From Mycobacterium sp. DL (GTDB lineage: Bacteria > Actinomycetota > Actinomycetes > Mycobacteriales > Mycobacteriaceae): a stretch of 64,000 nucleotides of DNA. The stretch is from positions 6,138,001 through 6,202,000 of the forward strand of contig NZ_CP155796.1 in assembly GCF_039729195.1 (NCBI RefSeq), read 5' to 3'. Positions 25,606 through 34,534 of the stretch are shown in pieces. Every line of letters starts with the position of its first letter. Position 1 is the first letter of the stretch. The position numbers and the translations under genes were made by a program. The notes under the pieces were generated by a model. That model ran no database searches and was not told the DNA's origin. It worked only from the letters and a program-made list of their open reading frames with translations.

Positions 25606-27140
25606 TGGCTGATCAAACTGATGTGCTGGTGATCGGCGCGGGTCCCACCGGGCTGACCATAGCGACCGACCTAGCGCGACGCGGCATCCGCACCCGGATC
25701 GTGGACGCAGCGGCCGGACCCAACACCGAGACCCGCGCGCTGGGGATGCAGGCCCGCAGCCTGGAGCTGTTCGAGAAACACGGGATCACCAGCGAACTGC
25801 TCGCACGGGGCCTGCAGACCCACACCTTCAACGTGTTCAGCGAGAACCATCAGATCCTGCGGACCAGCTTCGCACAGCTGGATTCCCCATACCCCTTCTT
25901 GCTGATGATCCCGCAGAACGAGGTCCAGGACGTACTCGCCGCCAACCTCGCGACGCTGGGCACCCGAGTCGAGCACCACGTCGAGCTGGTCGCGCTGACC
26001 CAGCACACCGACCATGTGACAGCCGAGCTGCGCCACGCCGATGGGCGGGTGGAATCCGCCGACGCCGACTGGGTCATCGGCGCCGACGGTGCGCACAGCA
26101 CAGTACGGCGCCTGCTGGGACTGCGCTTCCTGGGCACCTCGTTCGAGGAGAACTTCGCCGTTGCCGACCTGCGAATGAAGTGGTCGCTGCCCGCGGATGA
26201 GTTCTTCGCCTTCCTCAACCGCGGCAGATTCGTGGCCTACTTCCCGATGCTGCACGGCTGGCACCGCATTGCAGTAGCCCAGCCCGAACGGCCGACTCCG
26301 ACCGGCGCGGTGACAATTGAGGAGCTTCAGCGCGCGGTCGATGTGTGCGCGCCGCACGGAGCCGCGATCGCCGAGGTCAGACAGGCCGGGCGGTTCCGAA
26401 TCAACCAGCGCCGGGTCGAATCACATTCGGCTGGCCGCGTTTTCCTGGCCGGCGACGCCGCCCATATCCACTCCGTGGTCGGCGCTCAGGGAATGAACAC
26501 CGGGATTCAAGATGCCTTCAATCTGGGCTGGAAGCTGGCCGCGGTGGTACGCGGGTGGGCCGAACCGGCACTGCTGGACACCTACGCCGCCGAGCGAGCG
26601 CCCGTCGCCCGGCGCCTGGTGAAGGGCACCCGGCGCATCACGCGAATGACGTTGCTGCGCAACCCAGTATCCACGGCGTTCCGGCGTCGCATCGCCCCGC
26701 CCGTACTGGGGCGCGCACACGTCCAGCGCACGCTCACCCGGGCGATCTCCCAGATCGACGTGTCCTATCACGACGGGTCCGGTTCAGCGCCGCACGGCCG
26801 GGTCGCCGTCGGAGACCGGGCACCCGACCTGCTGATCACCGGACCCGGTGGCGAAGCGATCCGCCTGTTCGATCTGCTGGACACCGACAGACACACCCTG
26901 CTGGTCCTCGGCGAGGAAATACACGAACTCGACGGGAGGTACGGCCACCACCGGGAGTTCGTGCATATCGTGCAGGTAGCTGACCCCGCTGCGGCTTCCG
27001 CCTACGGACTCGCCGGCGGTGGGTCAGTGCTCATTCGTCCGGACGGCTACATCGCCGCCCGCAGCACCGCCACCCACCCGGCGATCCTGGATGAGCACAT
27101 TCGCCGCGCTTCCTCCGGACACGTACTGGAGCACCGATGA
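25605..27140 (+). CDS. FAD-dependent aromatic monooxygenase (PHBH type)
   Basis: 511 residues from the ATG at 25605 that overlaps the upstream stop. FAD motif DVLVIGAGPTGLTIATDLAR (residues 6-25), the DG motif VIGADGAHSTVRRLL near 160, and the GD motif VFLAGDAAHIHSVVGAQGMN near 280. The C-terminal third is a thioredoxin-like domain as in phenol 2-monooxygenase and MhpA-type hydroxylases. It likely hydroxylates a phenolic or polyketide-like substrate with NAD(P)H and O2, in one operon with a hydrolase and a reductase. Confidence 0.88.
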   Translation: MADQTDVLVIGAGPTGLTIATDLARRGIRTRIVDAAAGPNTETRALGMQARSLELFEKHGITSELLARGLQTHTFNVFSENHQILRTSFAQLDSPYPFLLMIPQNEVQDVLAANLATLGTRVEHHVELVALTQHTDHVTAELRHADGRVESADADWVIGADGAHSTVRRLLGLRFLGTSFEENFAVADLRMKWSLPADEFFAFLNRGRFVAYFPMLHGWHRIAVAQPERPTPTGAVTIEELQRAVDVCAPHGAAIAEVRQAGRFRINQRRVESHSAGRVFLAGDAAHIHSVVGAQGMNTGIQDAFNLGWKLAAVVRGWAEPALLDTYAAERAPVARRLVKGTRRITRMTLLRNPVSTAFRRRIAPPVLGRAHVQRTLTRAISQIDVSYHDGSGSAPHGRVAVGDRAPDLLITGPGGEAIRLFDLLDTDRHTLLVLGEEIHELDGRYGHHREFVHIVQVADPAAASAYGLAGGGSVLIRPDGYIAARSTATHPAILDEHIRRASSGHVLEHR

Positions 27141-28099
27141 AAGCGGTCTGGATGACCGGCTTCGGCGGCCCGGACGTGCTGCGCGTCGTCGACACCCCTG
27201 TTCCAGTACCCGGCCCAGGGCAGGTACTGATCGAGGTCGAGGCGGCCGGCGTCACCTACGGCGACGTGATGAAACGGCAGGGCGGCTTCGGCAACGACTT
27301 CGAACTGCCCGCAGGGCTGGGCCAGGAGGTCGCCGGCACGGTCCGACAGACCTGCGCCGGTGGGCCCGCGATGGGCTCGCGGGTGGCCGCGATGGTCGAC
27401 CATGGCTACGCCGAATACGCGGTGGCACGGTCCGATGCCGTGGTGACACTGCCCGACGCGGTCGACTACCGCAGCGCAGCCGCGCTGTGGGTGCACGGTC
27501 TGACCGCCTACCAAACAATCTGCGACGCAGGACATCTCAGCTCCGGCGAAACCATACTGGTGCACGCCGCCGCCGGAGGCGTCGGAACCCTGGCCACCCA
27601 GCTGGGTACATTGCTCGGAGCCGGTCGCGTCATCGGGACCGCGGGCACGCCGGACAAACTCGACCACGTCCGCGCGCACGGCGCCGATCTCGCTGTCGAC
27701 TACTCCGACCCCGGATGGGCCAAGGCCGTCCTCGACGCGACCCACGGGCATGGCGTCGACCTCGTGTTGGACTCGGTCGGAGGTCACATCTCCGAACAAA
27801 CCCTCGAATGCACTGCCCCGTTCGGCCGCATCGTCAGTTTCGGTGCCGCGAGCGGAACCGTCGCCTCGTATACCGGAATGTCGCTGATGACAAACAATCT
27901 GACCGTGACGGGGTACTCATTGCTGGGCTGGCTGAAGCGCTCGGACCGGATCGGGCAGGCCCTTCAACGGCTCCTCGGCTTCGTCGCCCGCAACGAACTA
28001 CAACTGACCATCACCGACCACTCGCTCGGTGACGTCGTGGCTGCACACCAAGCACTCGGCGAACGCCACACCGTCGGCAAGGTGATCCTGCGACCGTAG
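27137..28099 (+). CDS. Zinc-independent quinone oxidoreductase
   Basis: 320 residues; starts in a four-base overlap (ATGA) with the monooxygenase stop. GroES-like N-half (PGPGQVLIEVEAAGVTYGDV) and Rossmann half with LVHAAAGGVGTLATQLGTLL. No zinc-ligand cysteines. Similar to NADPH:quinone reductases/enoyl reductases. It closes the operon TetR, hydrolase, monooxygenase, reductase. Confidence 0.87.
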   Translation: MKAVWMTGFGGPDVLRVVDTPVPVPGPGQVLIEVEAAGVTYGDVMKRQGGFGNDFELPAGLGQEVAGTVRQTCAGGPAMGSRVAAMVDHGYAEYAVARSDAVVTLPDAVDYRSAAALWVHGLTAYQTICDAGHLSSGETILVHAAAGGVGTLATQLGTLLGAGRVIGTAGTPDKLDHVRAHGADLAVDYSDPGWAKAVLDATHGHGVDLVLDSVGGHISEQTLECTAPFGRIVSFGAASGTVASYTGMSLMTNNLTVTGYSLLGWLKRSDRIGQALQRLLGFVARNELQLTITDHSLGDVVAAHQALGERHTVGKVILRP

Positions 28100-28179
28100 G
28101 CGGACCTGCCCACCGCCTGCGTGACCTCGTCGCCGCGAATCCGTCGGCATCGCCGCAGACATCTGTGTGGTCCCGAGGT

Positions 28180-28284
28180 CCTCGGGACGCGGAAGTGCTG
28201 CTCGGTCAACTCCCGCAGCAAAGCGTGCTTGTTTGGGAAGTACTGGTAGAGCCTGGTTAGACCTGCCGCCGACGTGCTGCGCCA
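28180..28284 (-). pseudogene. TetR HTH fragment
   Basis: A short minus-strand frame reads SAAGLTRLYQYFPNKHALLR and ELTEQHF, the recognition helix and fourth helix of a TetR regulator. The first helices are not recognisable and the ligand domain is missing. It is a gene remnant between the quinone reductase and the DUF4345 gene; the rest of 28100-28313 holds nothing else that I can support. Confidence 0.6.
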
Positions 28285-28313
28285 CGCGGACTGTAGCTAC
28301 ACAGTCAATCCCG

Positions 28314-28772
28314 CTACGTCGTCGAAGGTTTGGCTCCAGTGGCGCCTACGCCCAACTTACGTTCCCCGTGCGCTGTCGTGTGGCTGCGTCGTTCTGCTGC
28401 GGTGAGTGCGAAGAAGACCAGCGGGATCACCAGCTCAAGAGTAAGCAGGGGGATTTGGAACCAGTGCGGCCATCCGTACACCCCCACCGACAGCACCCGG
28501 CCCAAGCCGCCGAGCAGGAACACCGCGGCCAGCCAGTTCACCGCCGTTAGGGGGATGCTGGGTTGACGGGCGGCCCAGATGTAGGCGAGCCCGTACCCGA
28601 TGAAGATCGCGGCGTAGAACCGCTCGCGGCTGTCGACCGTGGCCCGCGCCTCGCCCTCGATCGCGCCGGCACCCGGCACCGACCACATGCCGCCCACCAG
28701 GTGGTAAATCCCGATCGCGACGAGTGTCACTCCCATCAACCACAAAAAGCCACGCAGTATCCGAGTAATCAT
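28314..28772 (-). CDS. DUF4345-family membrane protein
   Basis: 152 residues from ATG 28772 (an in-frame GTG four codons upstream is possible). Four hydrophobic helices. RFYAAIFIGYGLAYIWAARQ and LGGLGRVLSVGVYGWP match the DUF4345 family of small membrane proteins without known function. It is divergent from a TetR gene, and two copies of a 16-base operator lie between the starts, so it is probably the main target of that regulator. Confidence 0.72.
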   Translation of the reverse strand: MITRILRGFLWLMGVTLVAIGIYHLVGGMWSVPGAGAIEGEARATVDSRERFYAAIFIGYGLAYIWAARQPSIPLTAVNWLAAVFLLGGLGRVLSVGVYGWPHWFQIPLLTLELVIPLVFFALTAAERRSHTTAHGERKLGVGATGAKPSTT

Positions 28773-28788
28773 GTCCGACACCACCCAA

Positions 28789-28840
28789 GTTGACAGTTGT
28801 CTACTTAGGCACCGTATGTCCGTGGTAGACAGATGTCAAC
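28789..28840. promoter_or_regulatory. Two inverted TetR operators
   Basis: GTTGACAGTTGTCTAC at 28789-28804 and, on the opposite strand, GTTGACATCTGTCTAC at 28825-28840 are identical except for the two central bases. Each is itself a TGACA-N2-TGTC dyad. They occupy the promoter region of the divergent DUF4345 and TetR genes. Confidence 0.75.
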
Positions 28841-28852
28841 TAGCATGCCCTG

Positions 28853-29458
28853 GTGACCGCGAACCGCCGACTCGCTTCCGACGACCGTCGGGCGAGTCTG
28901 CTCGAGGTCGCCGCGCAGCTATTCGCCGAGCGTCCCTACGACGACGTCTCGATGGAGGACGTGGCCGCCCGCGGCGGTGTGTCGAGAGCGCTGCTCTACC
29001 GCCACTTCCCCAGCAAGCCAAAGCTGTTCGCGGCCATGTACCAACAGGCCGCCGATCGGCTCCTGCACGAGACCGCGTTCGATGCCGGCGTCCCCCTCGC
29101 CCATCAGATCAAAATTGGGCTCGACGCCCACTTCGACTACTTCGAGGCCAACCGCTACACGGTGCTGGCTGCCAACCGCACCCTCGCGGGCGATCCAACC
29201 ATCCAAGCGGTCATCAACGGCGAGTTGGAGGCGCTGCGCAGTCGCATGGTGAGCGCCGCGGGTCTCGACGACCCGACGCACCAGATCGTTTCGACCATAC
29301 TGATGAGCTGGCTTGTCTTCGTGCGCGTGATGAGCGTGGACTGGCTCGCCAACAACGCCGTCTCGCGTGTCCAATTGCGTGACATCTGCGTCGGCGCGCT
29401 CCTCGGCGCCCTCGAAAACACCGTCGACGTTACTCAACCTCACACCGACACGGACTGA
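28853..29458 (+). CDS. TetR-family transcriptional regulator
   Basis: 201 residues from GTG 28853. N-terminus MTANRRLASDDRRASLLEVA, HTH VSMEDVAARGGVSRALLYRH then FPSKPKLF. The start lies 13 bases past the second operator copy, so binding would block its own promoter as well as that of the DUF4345 gene. Confidence 0.87.
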   Translation: MTANRRLASDDRRASLLEVAAQLFAERPYDDVSMEDVAARGGVSRALLYRHFPSKPKLFAAMYQQAADRLLHETAFDAGVPLAHQIKIGLDAHFDYFEANRYTVLAANRTLAGDPTIQAVINGELEALRSRMVSAAGLDDPTHQIVSTILMSWLVFVRVMSVDWLANNAVSRVQLRDICVGALLGALENTVDVTQPHTDTD

Positions 29459-29633
29459 ACCAACGCCCCGGCGGCACGTGTCGTCGCACTTGCGACCCGA
29501 CAGGCCGATCACTGTCTCGCAGCACTCTAAACAGAGCGTGACGTCGGTTCGGACCGGAGGCCGTTCAAAGTCGCGAGCAGCGCGGGGGTCGACGAGGAAA
29601 AGCAGGCGACCATAGCGGATGCGTCGTTACCGT

Positions 29634-30558
29634 CTATCGGGACAGACGGTGCTCAAGCTGCGGTACGAACACCAGACGCGAAACAACTTCCACGCTCGGT
29701 CGACGCTCTGGTCGGGTCGTGGCGCCTCGATCTGTCTGATCAACCTTCGCATGGAACCGCTGCGCCTGTGACGTCGACAGCAGCGGCTTGAGCCAGCGTG
29801 CCGCAGCAACCCACCGGGGAACGTCGACGTGGCGTTGGCGATATTCGATCGCCCGCACGAGGCGGGCCGCGCACATATCAGCGGTCACCGGGCGGCGCAT
29901 CGGGGCCGGTAAAGCCTGCGAGCAATGCCCTGAACTCCGGTGACGCGGCTTGGGTGTCGCGCAGCATGGGACTGTCAACCAGCGACATGTGTGCGGTGCC
30001 GACATCCACACCGTGGTCGGCGAGCTCGATTCGCAGAACGTTCGCGAAGTGCTCGACACCAGCCTTACTCGCGGCGTAGGCCGCCATCCCCGGCACCGCG
30101 GTATAAGACGACACCGACGCCACCACCAGGACGTATCCACGCTGGTCGAGGAGCGAGGGCACGCCGGCCCGGACGGTGTTGAAGACGCCGACCACGTTGG
30201 TCTCGATCACCTGCCGAAACGCTTGAGGTGCGACAGTGCGAACAGGAGCCCAGTGCTCAATACCCGCGTTGGCGACCACCACGTCGATCGCCCCGAAACG
30301 CGCTACCGCAGTAGTGGCCGCGTCCTGCATCTCGTCGAAATCGCCGACGTCACAAGCGATCCAAACAATGTCCGGGTCCCCCAGGTCAGTTACAAGTTTG
30401 GTGAGCGCGTGCTCATCTCGGTCGATGAGCACCAGTCGCGCGCCGCTCTGATGCAACAGCCGCGCCACGCTGGCGCCGATACCGCGAGCGGCTCCCGTGA
30501 TCAGCACGACTTCGCCTGCACGCACCCTGGGCGTTCCGTCGTGACACCGCCGTCTCAT
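29634..30558 (-). pseudogene. Short-chain dehydrogenase with frameshift
   Basis: Start ATG 30558 overlaps the stop of the upstream gene (ATGA). The N-terminal part is a normal SDR: VLITGAARGIGASVARLLHQ, NAGIEHW, and active site VSSYTAVPGMAAYAASKAG. Near 29909 the frame ends early (FTGPDAPPGDR, stop at 29878). One base out of frame the family C-terminus continues: PMRRPVTADMCAARLVRAIE and PRWVAAARWLKPLL, to a stop at 29634. Removing one G after CCCC would restore a protein of about 308 codons. The 29459-29633 spacer is empty. Confidence 0.75.
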
Positions 30559-31200
30559 CGGGGGCTCTGCATAAGGAGGTCGAGACCTGGCCCGGTGAGA
30601 TCGTCCGTGACCGCGGGGGCGCGACCGGTCATCGCCAACAGCAGCGCCTCCCCGGACCCGGTCAGATGCTGTCCTCGGCCGGCTGACCATCCGACGTCAT
30701 TGGCCTGCAGTCGGATTCCTCGCACGCGGCGCGCGCCGCCAATGACAGGGCTCCACCAAGCGAACTGCAGCGCCGCCGTCAGCCGCTGATGGGGGATACG
30801 CCGAGACAGACCTAGCGGCCGGCGCACATCCTGCTGATGGACCAGGCACTCGATCAGCGCCACCCGACAGCCATAGAGCCCACCAGCACCGGCAGGCTCG
30901 GCGCCCAAGCGCATCAACACAGCCAGCGCGTTCGGATCGTCACGGGAGAATGCCTCGAGTGCACGTTCGTTGAGCCGATCGACATCGCCTCTCACCCGAA
31001 CCATCTCAACGGCCAGGCCGACGCGACTCTGACCGAGATAGGCGACCGTATGCGCGACCACATCACAGACCCGCCAACCGTCGCAGAGACTCGATGCACG
31101 CCACTGGTCGGCAGTCAGCTCGTCAAGCAGGTCGGCGAAACTCTAGACGCTCCGCTCGCGCCCACTCGCGCACACTCCACACCCGTCCAGTCTCACGCAC
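30555..31200 (-). pseudogene. Maleylpyruvate isomerase/DinB-like protein with frameshift
   Basis: Downstream of about 31140 the frame reads FADLLDELTADQWRASSLCD, then GWRVCDVVAHTVAYLG, the N-terminal pattern of mycothiol-dependent (TIGR03083-type) DinB-like proteins including the D-V-V-A-H-T metal-ligand segment. An in-frame TAG lies just upstream, but one base out of frame the N-terminus continues back to GTG 31200 (VREWARAERLEF). GAGTTTCGCC has one T more than needed. It is coupled to the SDR downstream. A shortened product could still start at GTG 31061. Confidence 0.65.
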
Positions 31201-31407
31201 CACCCCACTGTTGACCTAGGCCGGGGGCGATCCGCGTGGCGATCTGTTCGTGAGCACGGCCCCCGGACCAACACGGGCCAAGGCTGTGTCTCACTCAACG
31301 CTTCGTTTCCTGTGCTCGTATTTGCCGGCTTCCGTTGACCGACCGCCGCAGCCTCGCCTACCGGGATTTCGGTGGTCCGTTGTCACGCTGGCCCGGAGGG
31401 AATCCTT

Positions 31408-32301
31408 TTGAGCTTGGCTGACGGTGGGTTCAGGAGCGCGAGCGCACGAAGCCGGTATCTCGCAGAGTATGACGAGCTGCGGGAATTGAGTCTCCGTCCG
31501 GATGTCGTGCACGATGTTTCAACAGAGTTCGGCACCGTGCGGGTATACCAGCACGGACCAGACCGCGGTGTGCCCGTTGTGCTGATACACGGCTACTTCC
31601 TGACGTCGGCTATGTGGTGGGACCAAGTTGCGGGCTTAACAGGCGATTTCACCGTTTACGCGATGGACATGTTGGGCCAACCCGGCGCAAGCACCCAGTC
31701 GAAACCGATGCTCACCCCCGCCGACTGCGCGCGAAATGTTGCTGCGGTTCTGGAGGGGTTAGGGCTGCACGGTGTGCATCTGGTCGCCCATTCCTATGGG
31801 GGTTGGCTTGCCACACATACGGCGGCACGTGCGCCGCGCCGGCTGGCGACGCTGACGCTGATCGATCCGGCCAGCACGGTCACTGGACTCTCTGGAACAT
31901 GTTGGCGCAGCTTCGCGCTCCTGATTTCGCGTCCGCGATCCGTGCACGCTGAACACGCCGGGGCTTGGATCATGGGGCATCCTCCATTGGGCAGCACCGT
32001 CGATCTGCTCACCAGGCTGTTCGTAGCCGGATTTGCTGCCTTCACGCCACCCCTACGCGCGGCGCCACTCCTCGTCCCGAGCAATCGTGTGCTTCGTTCA
32101 GTGCCTGTTTCGACCCAAGTTCTTCTGGCGGGCAATACTGTTCACGATTCAGATAAGGCTCTTCAACGGATCGAATCGGTGGTGCCCACATGGCGACATC
32201 ACCTGTGGCCAAATACGTCACACGCTTTGCACGCAGAAGTCCCAGGCGAGGTGAACGCCGCTATCCGTCAGTTCGTGATGGAACACCGTAGCGGTGCTTA
32301 G
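31408..32301 (+). CDS. Alpha/beta hydrolase
   Basis: 297 residues from TTG 31408, chosen because GGAGGG lies 7 bases upstream. Oxyanion motif VVLIHGYFLTSAMWWDQVAG, nucleophile Ser in LVAHSYGGWLATHTAAR, and His in WPNTSHALHAEVPG near the end. A serine hydrolase of unknown substrate. The gene stands alone; the leader from 31201 has no other gene, and GC content is somewhat lower than in neighbours. Confidence 0.8.
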   Translation: MSLADGGFRSASARSRYLAEYDELRELSLRPDVVHDVSTEFGTVRVYQHGPDRGVPVVLIHGYFLTSAMWWDQVAGLTGDFTVYAMDMLGQPGASTQSKPMLTPADCARNVAAVLEGLGLHGVHLVAHSYGGWLATHTAARAPRRLATLTLIDPASTVTGLSGTCWRSFALLISRPRSVHAEHAGAWIMGHPPLGSTVDLLTRLFVAGFAAFTPPLRAAPLLVPSNRVLRSVPVSTQVLLAGNTVHDSDKALQRIESVVPTWRHHLWPNTSHALHAEVPGEVNAAIRQFVMEHRSGA

Positions 32302-32440
32302 CCACCCGCCGGCGGTCTCTGCCCTTCTGGGCCGCACCCACCCGGTAGGCCTCACGCCCCTGAATCAATGCAGTCTTGCTGAAGTCGAACTTGGGACAGT
32401 GCAGCGGACGCGCCGCCTGGATTTCGGTGAGCATCCCGAA

Positions 32441-33058
32441 CTACGCAGTTGCATCGCGGTTTTGATCGGCTTGTTGAATTCGCGCGGCGATGAGTGATGT
32501 CCACTCGGTCAGGTAACGCGCATCAGGCAGTTGAATCTCGGTGGTGTGGAACAGGACGCGGGTGGCTCGATGCCCGACGAGGGCGTCGACTCCTAACATG
32601 GCGATGTTCGTGGCCATGTCGTCGGCGGGTTTGGGCAACCAGTTGCGCAGCCAGTCGCCGAGTTCGGCATAGAGACCCTCAATGAGTGCGGCGTAGGCGT
32701 CCTGGAGTCGGGCAGCGTGTCCGGCCGGTGTGCGGGCGGCGACCTGCAGCAGCTGTGTTTCCTCGTCGAGCACGGCGAGCAGGTACCGACCCAGCAGGGT
32801 GAGTTCGGTGTCGAGGTCGTTGAGGCCGGCGAACAGGGCGCGGATGTCGCGCATAGCGCCGCGGCGATCGAGTTGACGATCAATACCGGCTTCTAACAGC
32901 GCTTCTTTGGACTTGAAGTGGTGGTAGAGCGCACCCGAGCCCGGCGCCAACCCTGCGGCCGCCTCGATCTGGGCCACGCTGGTGGCCTTGAATCCCTGCT
33001 GGCTGAACAGCTTCATCGCCTCGGTGACCAATCGTTCCCGAGTCGTGGTGTCCACCAT
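32441..33058 (-). CDS. TetR-family transcriptional regulator
   Basis: 205 residues from ATG 33058 (GGGAG upstream): MVDTTTRERLVTEAMKLFSQ, HTH ATSVAQIEAAAGLAPGSGAL then YHHFKSKEAL. It is divergent from the ABC1 kinase/P450/epimerase operon, and two direct operator-like repeats 21 bases apart lie in the 69-base spacer. It is the likely repressor of that operon. Confidence 0.87.
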   Translation of the reverse strand: MVDTTTRERLVTEAMKLFSQQGFKATSVAQIEAAAGLAPGSGALYHHFKSKEALLEAGIDRQLDRRGAMRDIRALFAGLNDLDTELTLLGRYLLAVLDEETQLLQVAARTPAGHAARLQDAYAALIEGLYAELGDWLRNWLPKPADDMATNIAMLGVDALVGHRATRVLFHTTEIQLPDARYLTEWTSLIAARIQQADQNRDATA

Positions 33059-33067
33059 TGACTGCTC

Positions 33068-33105
33068 CCAAGTAAGCACTTAGTCTTGCCAAGCAGATAC
33101 TTTAG
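33068..33105. promoter_or_regulatory. Tandem TetR operator-like repeats
   Basis: CCAAGTAAGCACTTAG (33068-33083) and CCAAGCAGATACTTTAG (33089-33105) share CCAAG...ACTT and an AAGT/ACTT dyad. Their starts are 21 bases apart, two helical turns, between the divergent regulator and kinase genes. Confidence 0.5.
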
Positions 33106-33127
33106 CACCGACTGTTTGGGGGCTGGG

Positions 33128-34534
33128 ATGAACGGTCCGGACCGCCCGGTCCCGAGGGGCCGGGTTCGCCGCACCATGCCGTTGGCGGGTTTCACCGCGC
33201 GAGCAACCGGTGGGCGGGTGGTAGCGGCGCTGCGTGAGAAGGCGGGCGACCCGACCGCGGTGGCGCGGTTCCATGAACGGACCGCCGAGCGCTACACCGA
33301 ACTACTCGGCCATTCCAAAGGTGTGCTGATGAAGGCCGGTCAGATGATATCGATGATCGACGCCGGCGCGGTGGGCGCAGGCGAGCTGTCGCCGTATCAG
33401 CAGGCGTTGACCCGGTTGCAGGCCGACGCTCCCCCGATGCACCCTGATCTGGCGCGCGAGGTGCTCGAAGCCGATCTGGGGCAGCGCACCGGTGAAGTGT
33501 TCGCCGAATTCAGTGACGAACCGATGGCGGCGGCCTCGATCGGCCAGGTCCACCGGGCGGTGTTGCACGACGGGCGCGAAGTCGCGGTCAAAATTCAATA
33601 TCCCGGTGTGGCGGCGGCGATTCGCAATGATCTTGCCAATAGCGAACTGCTAGTGACGTTTTCGCGGTTTGTCGGCGCCACACTTCTGGACCTACGCGAG
33701 GCTGCGCGGGAGATTGCGACACGCATCTCCGAAGAGGTCGACTACCGGCACGAGGCCGACAACATCCGGGCGTTCAGCGACCTCTACCGAGAGCATCCGT
33801 TCATCCGCATTCCCGACGTCGTCCACGGCGCCTCGGGAGACCGTGTGTTGACCATGACGTTCGTGGAGGGGTGGGACTGGGACGCGGCGCGGCGCGCCGA
33901 TCAGGACCTCAAGGACACCTGGGCGGAGGTGATTTCGCGGATGGTGACCGGTTCCTACCGGCACGCCAACCTCTTTCACGCCGACCCGCACCCCGGCAAC
34001 TACCGATTCGGGCTCGACGGCTCAGTGGGCTTTGTCGACTTCGGCTGCGTGAAACGCCTGTCGGAAACACAGCGCCGCAGGATCGTGGTGATGGCACGCG
34101 CCGCCGTTGACGGCCGCCGCGACGATCTGCGCGCCACGATGGTCGACAGCGGATTCCTCGCAACGGACTCGTCCCTGACCGCCGATGAGGCCTACCAATG
34201 GTGGGCCACCGTCCTGCACGAGCTGCTGGCACCCCAGCCAGCCACCTACACACCCGAAGCCGCTGAGCGGGCCATCGGTTCGCTCATCGACCTCCGCGCC
34301 GCCGACCATCCCGTCCGCCGAATGCAAGTACCACCGGACTTCGTCTTCTTCTCCCGACTCAACCTGTCCATGAACGCGGTATTCACCGCCCTCAACGCCA
34401 CCATCTACGCCCGCTCGCTGCTCGACGACATGGACGGTGTCGCGCCGCCGGTCACCGACCTCGGCAAGACACACGACGCGTGGGTACGCCAGCGTGGCCT
34501 GCCCTACGGGATGGATCACCATGACACGCCATGA
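33128..34534 (+). CDS. ABC1 atypical kinase-like protein (UbiB/ADCK family)
   Basis: 468 residues from ATG 33128. Family motifs in order: KGVLMKAGQMISMID (KxGQ), PMAAASIGQVHRAVLHDGRE with VAVKIQYPG (Ala-rich loop and Lys), EEVDYRHEADN (ExD), FHADPHPGNYRFG (catalytic loop) and VGFVDFGCVKRL (DFG). UbiB-like proteins are ATPases that help handle prenyl-quinones and other lipids. The last 14 bases overlap the start of the P450 gene, so they are co-translated. Confidence 0.9.
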   Translation: MNGPDRPVPRGRVRRTMPLAGFTARATGGRVVAALREKAGDPTAVARFHERTAERYTELLGHSKGVLMKAGQMISMIDAGAVGAGELSPYQQALTRLQADAPPMHPDLAREVLEADLGQRTGEVFAEFSDEPMAAASIGQVHRAVLHDGREVAVKIQYPGVAAAIRNDLANSELLVTFSRFVGATLLDLREAAREIATRISEEVDYRHEADNIRAFSDLYREHPFIRIPDVVHGASGDRVLTMTFVEGWDWDAARRADQDLKDTWAEVISRMVTGSYRHANLFHADPHPGNYRFGLDGSVGFVDFGCVKRLSETQRRRIVVMARAAVDGRRDDLRATMVDSGFLATDSSLTADEAYQWWATVLHELLAPQPATYTPEAAERAIGSLIDLRAADHPVRRMQVPPDFVFFSRLNLSMNAVFTALNATIYARSLLDDMDGVAPPVTDLGKTHDAWVRQRGLPYGMDHHDTP

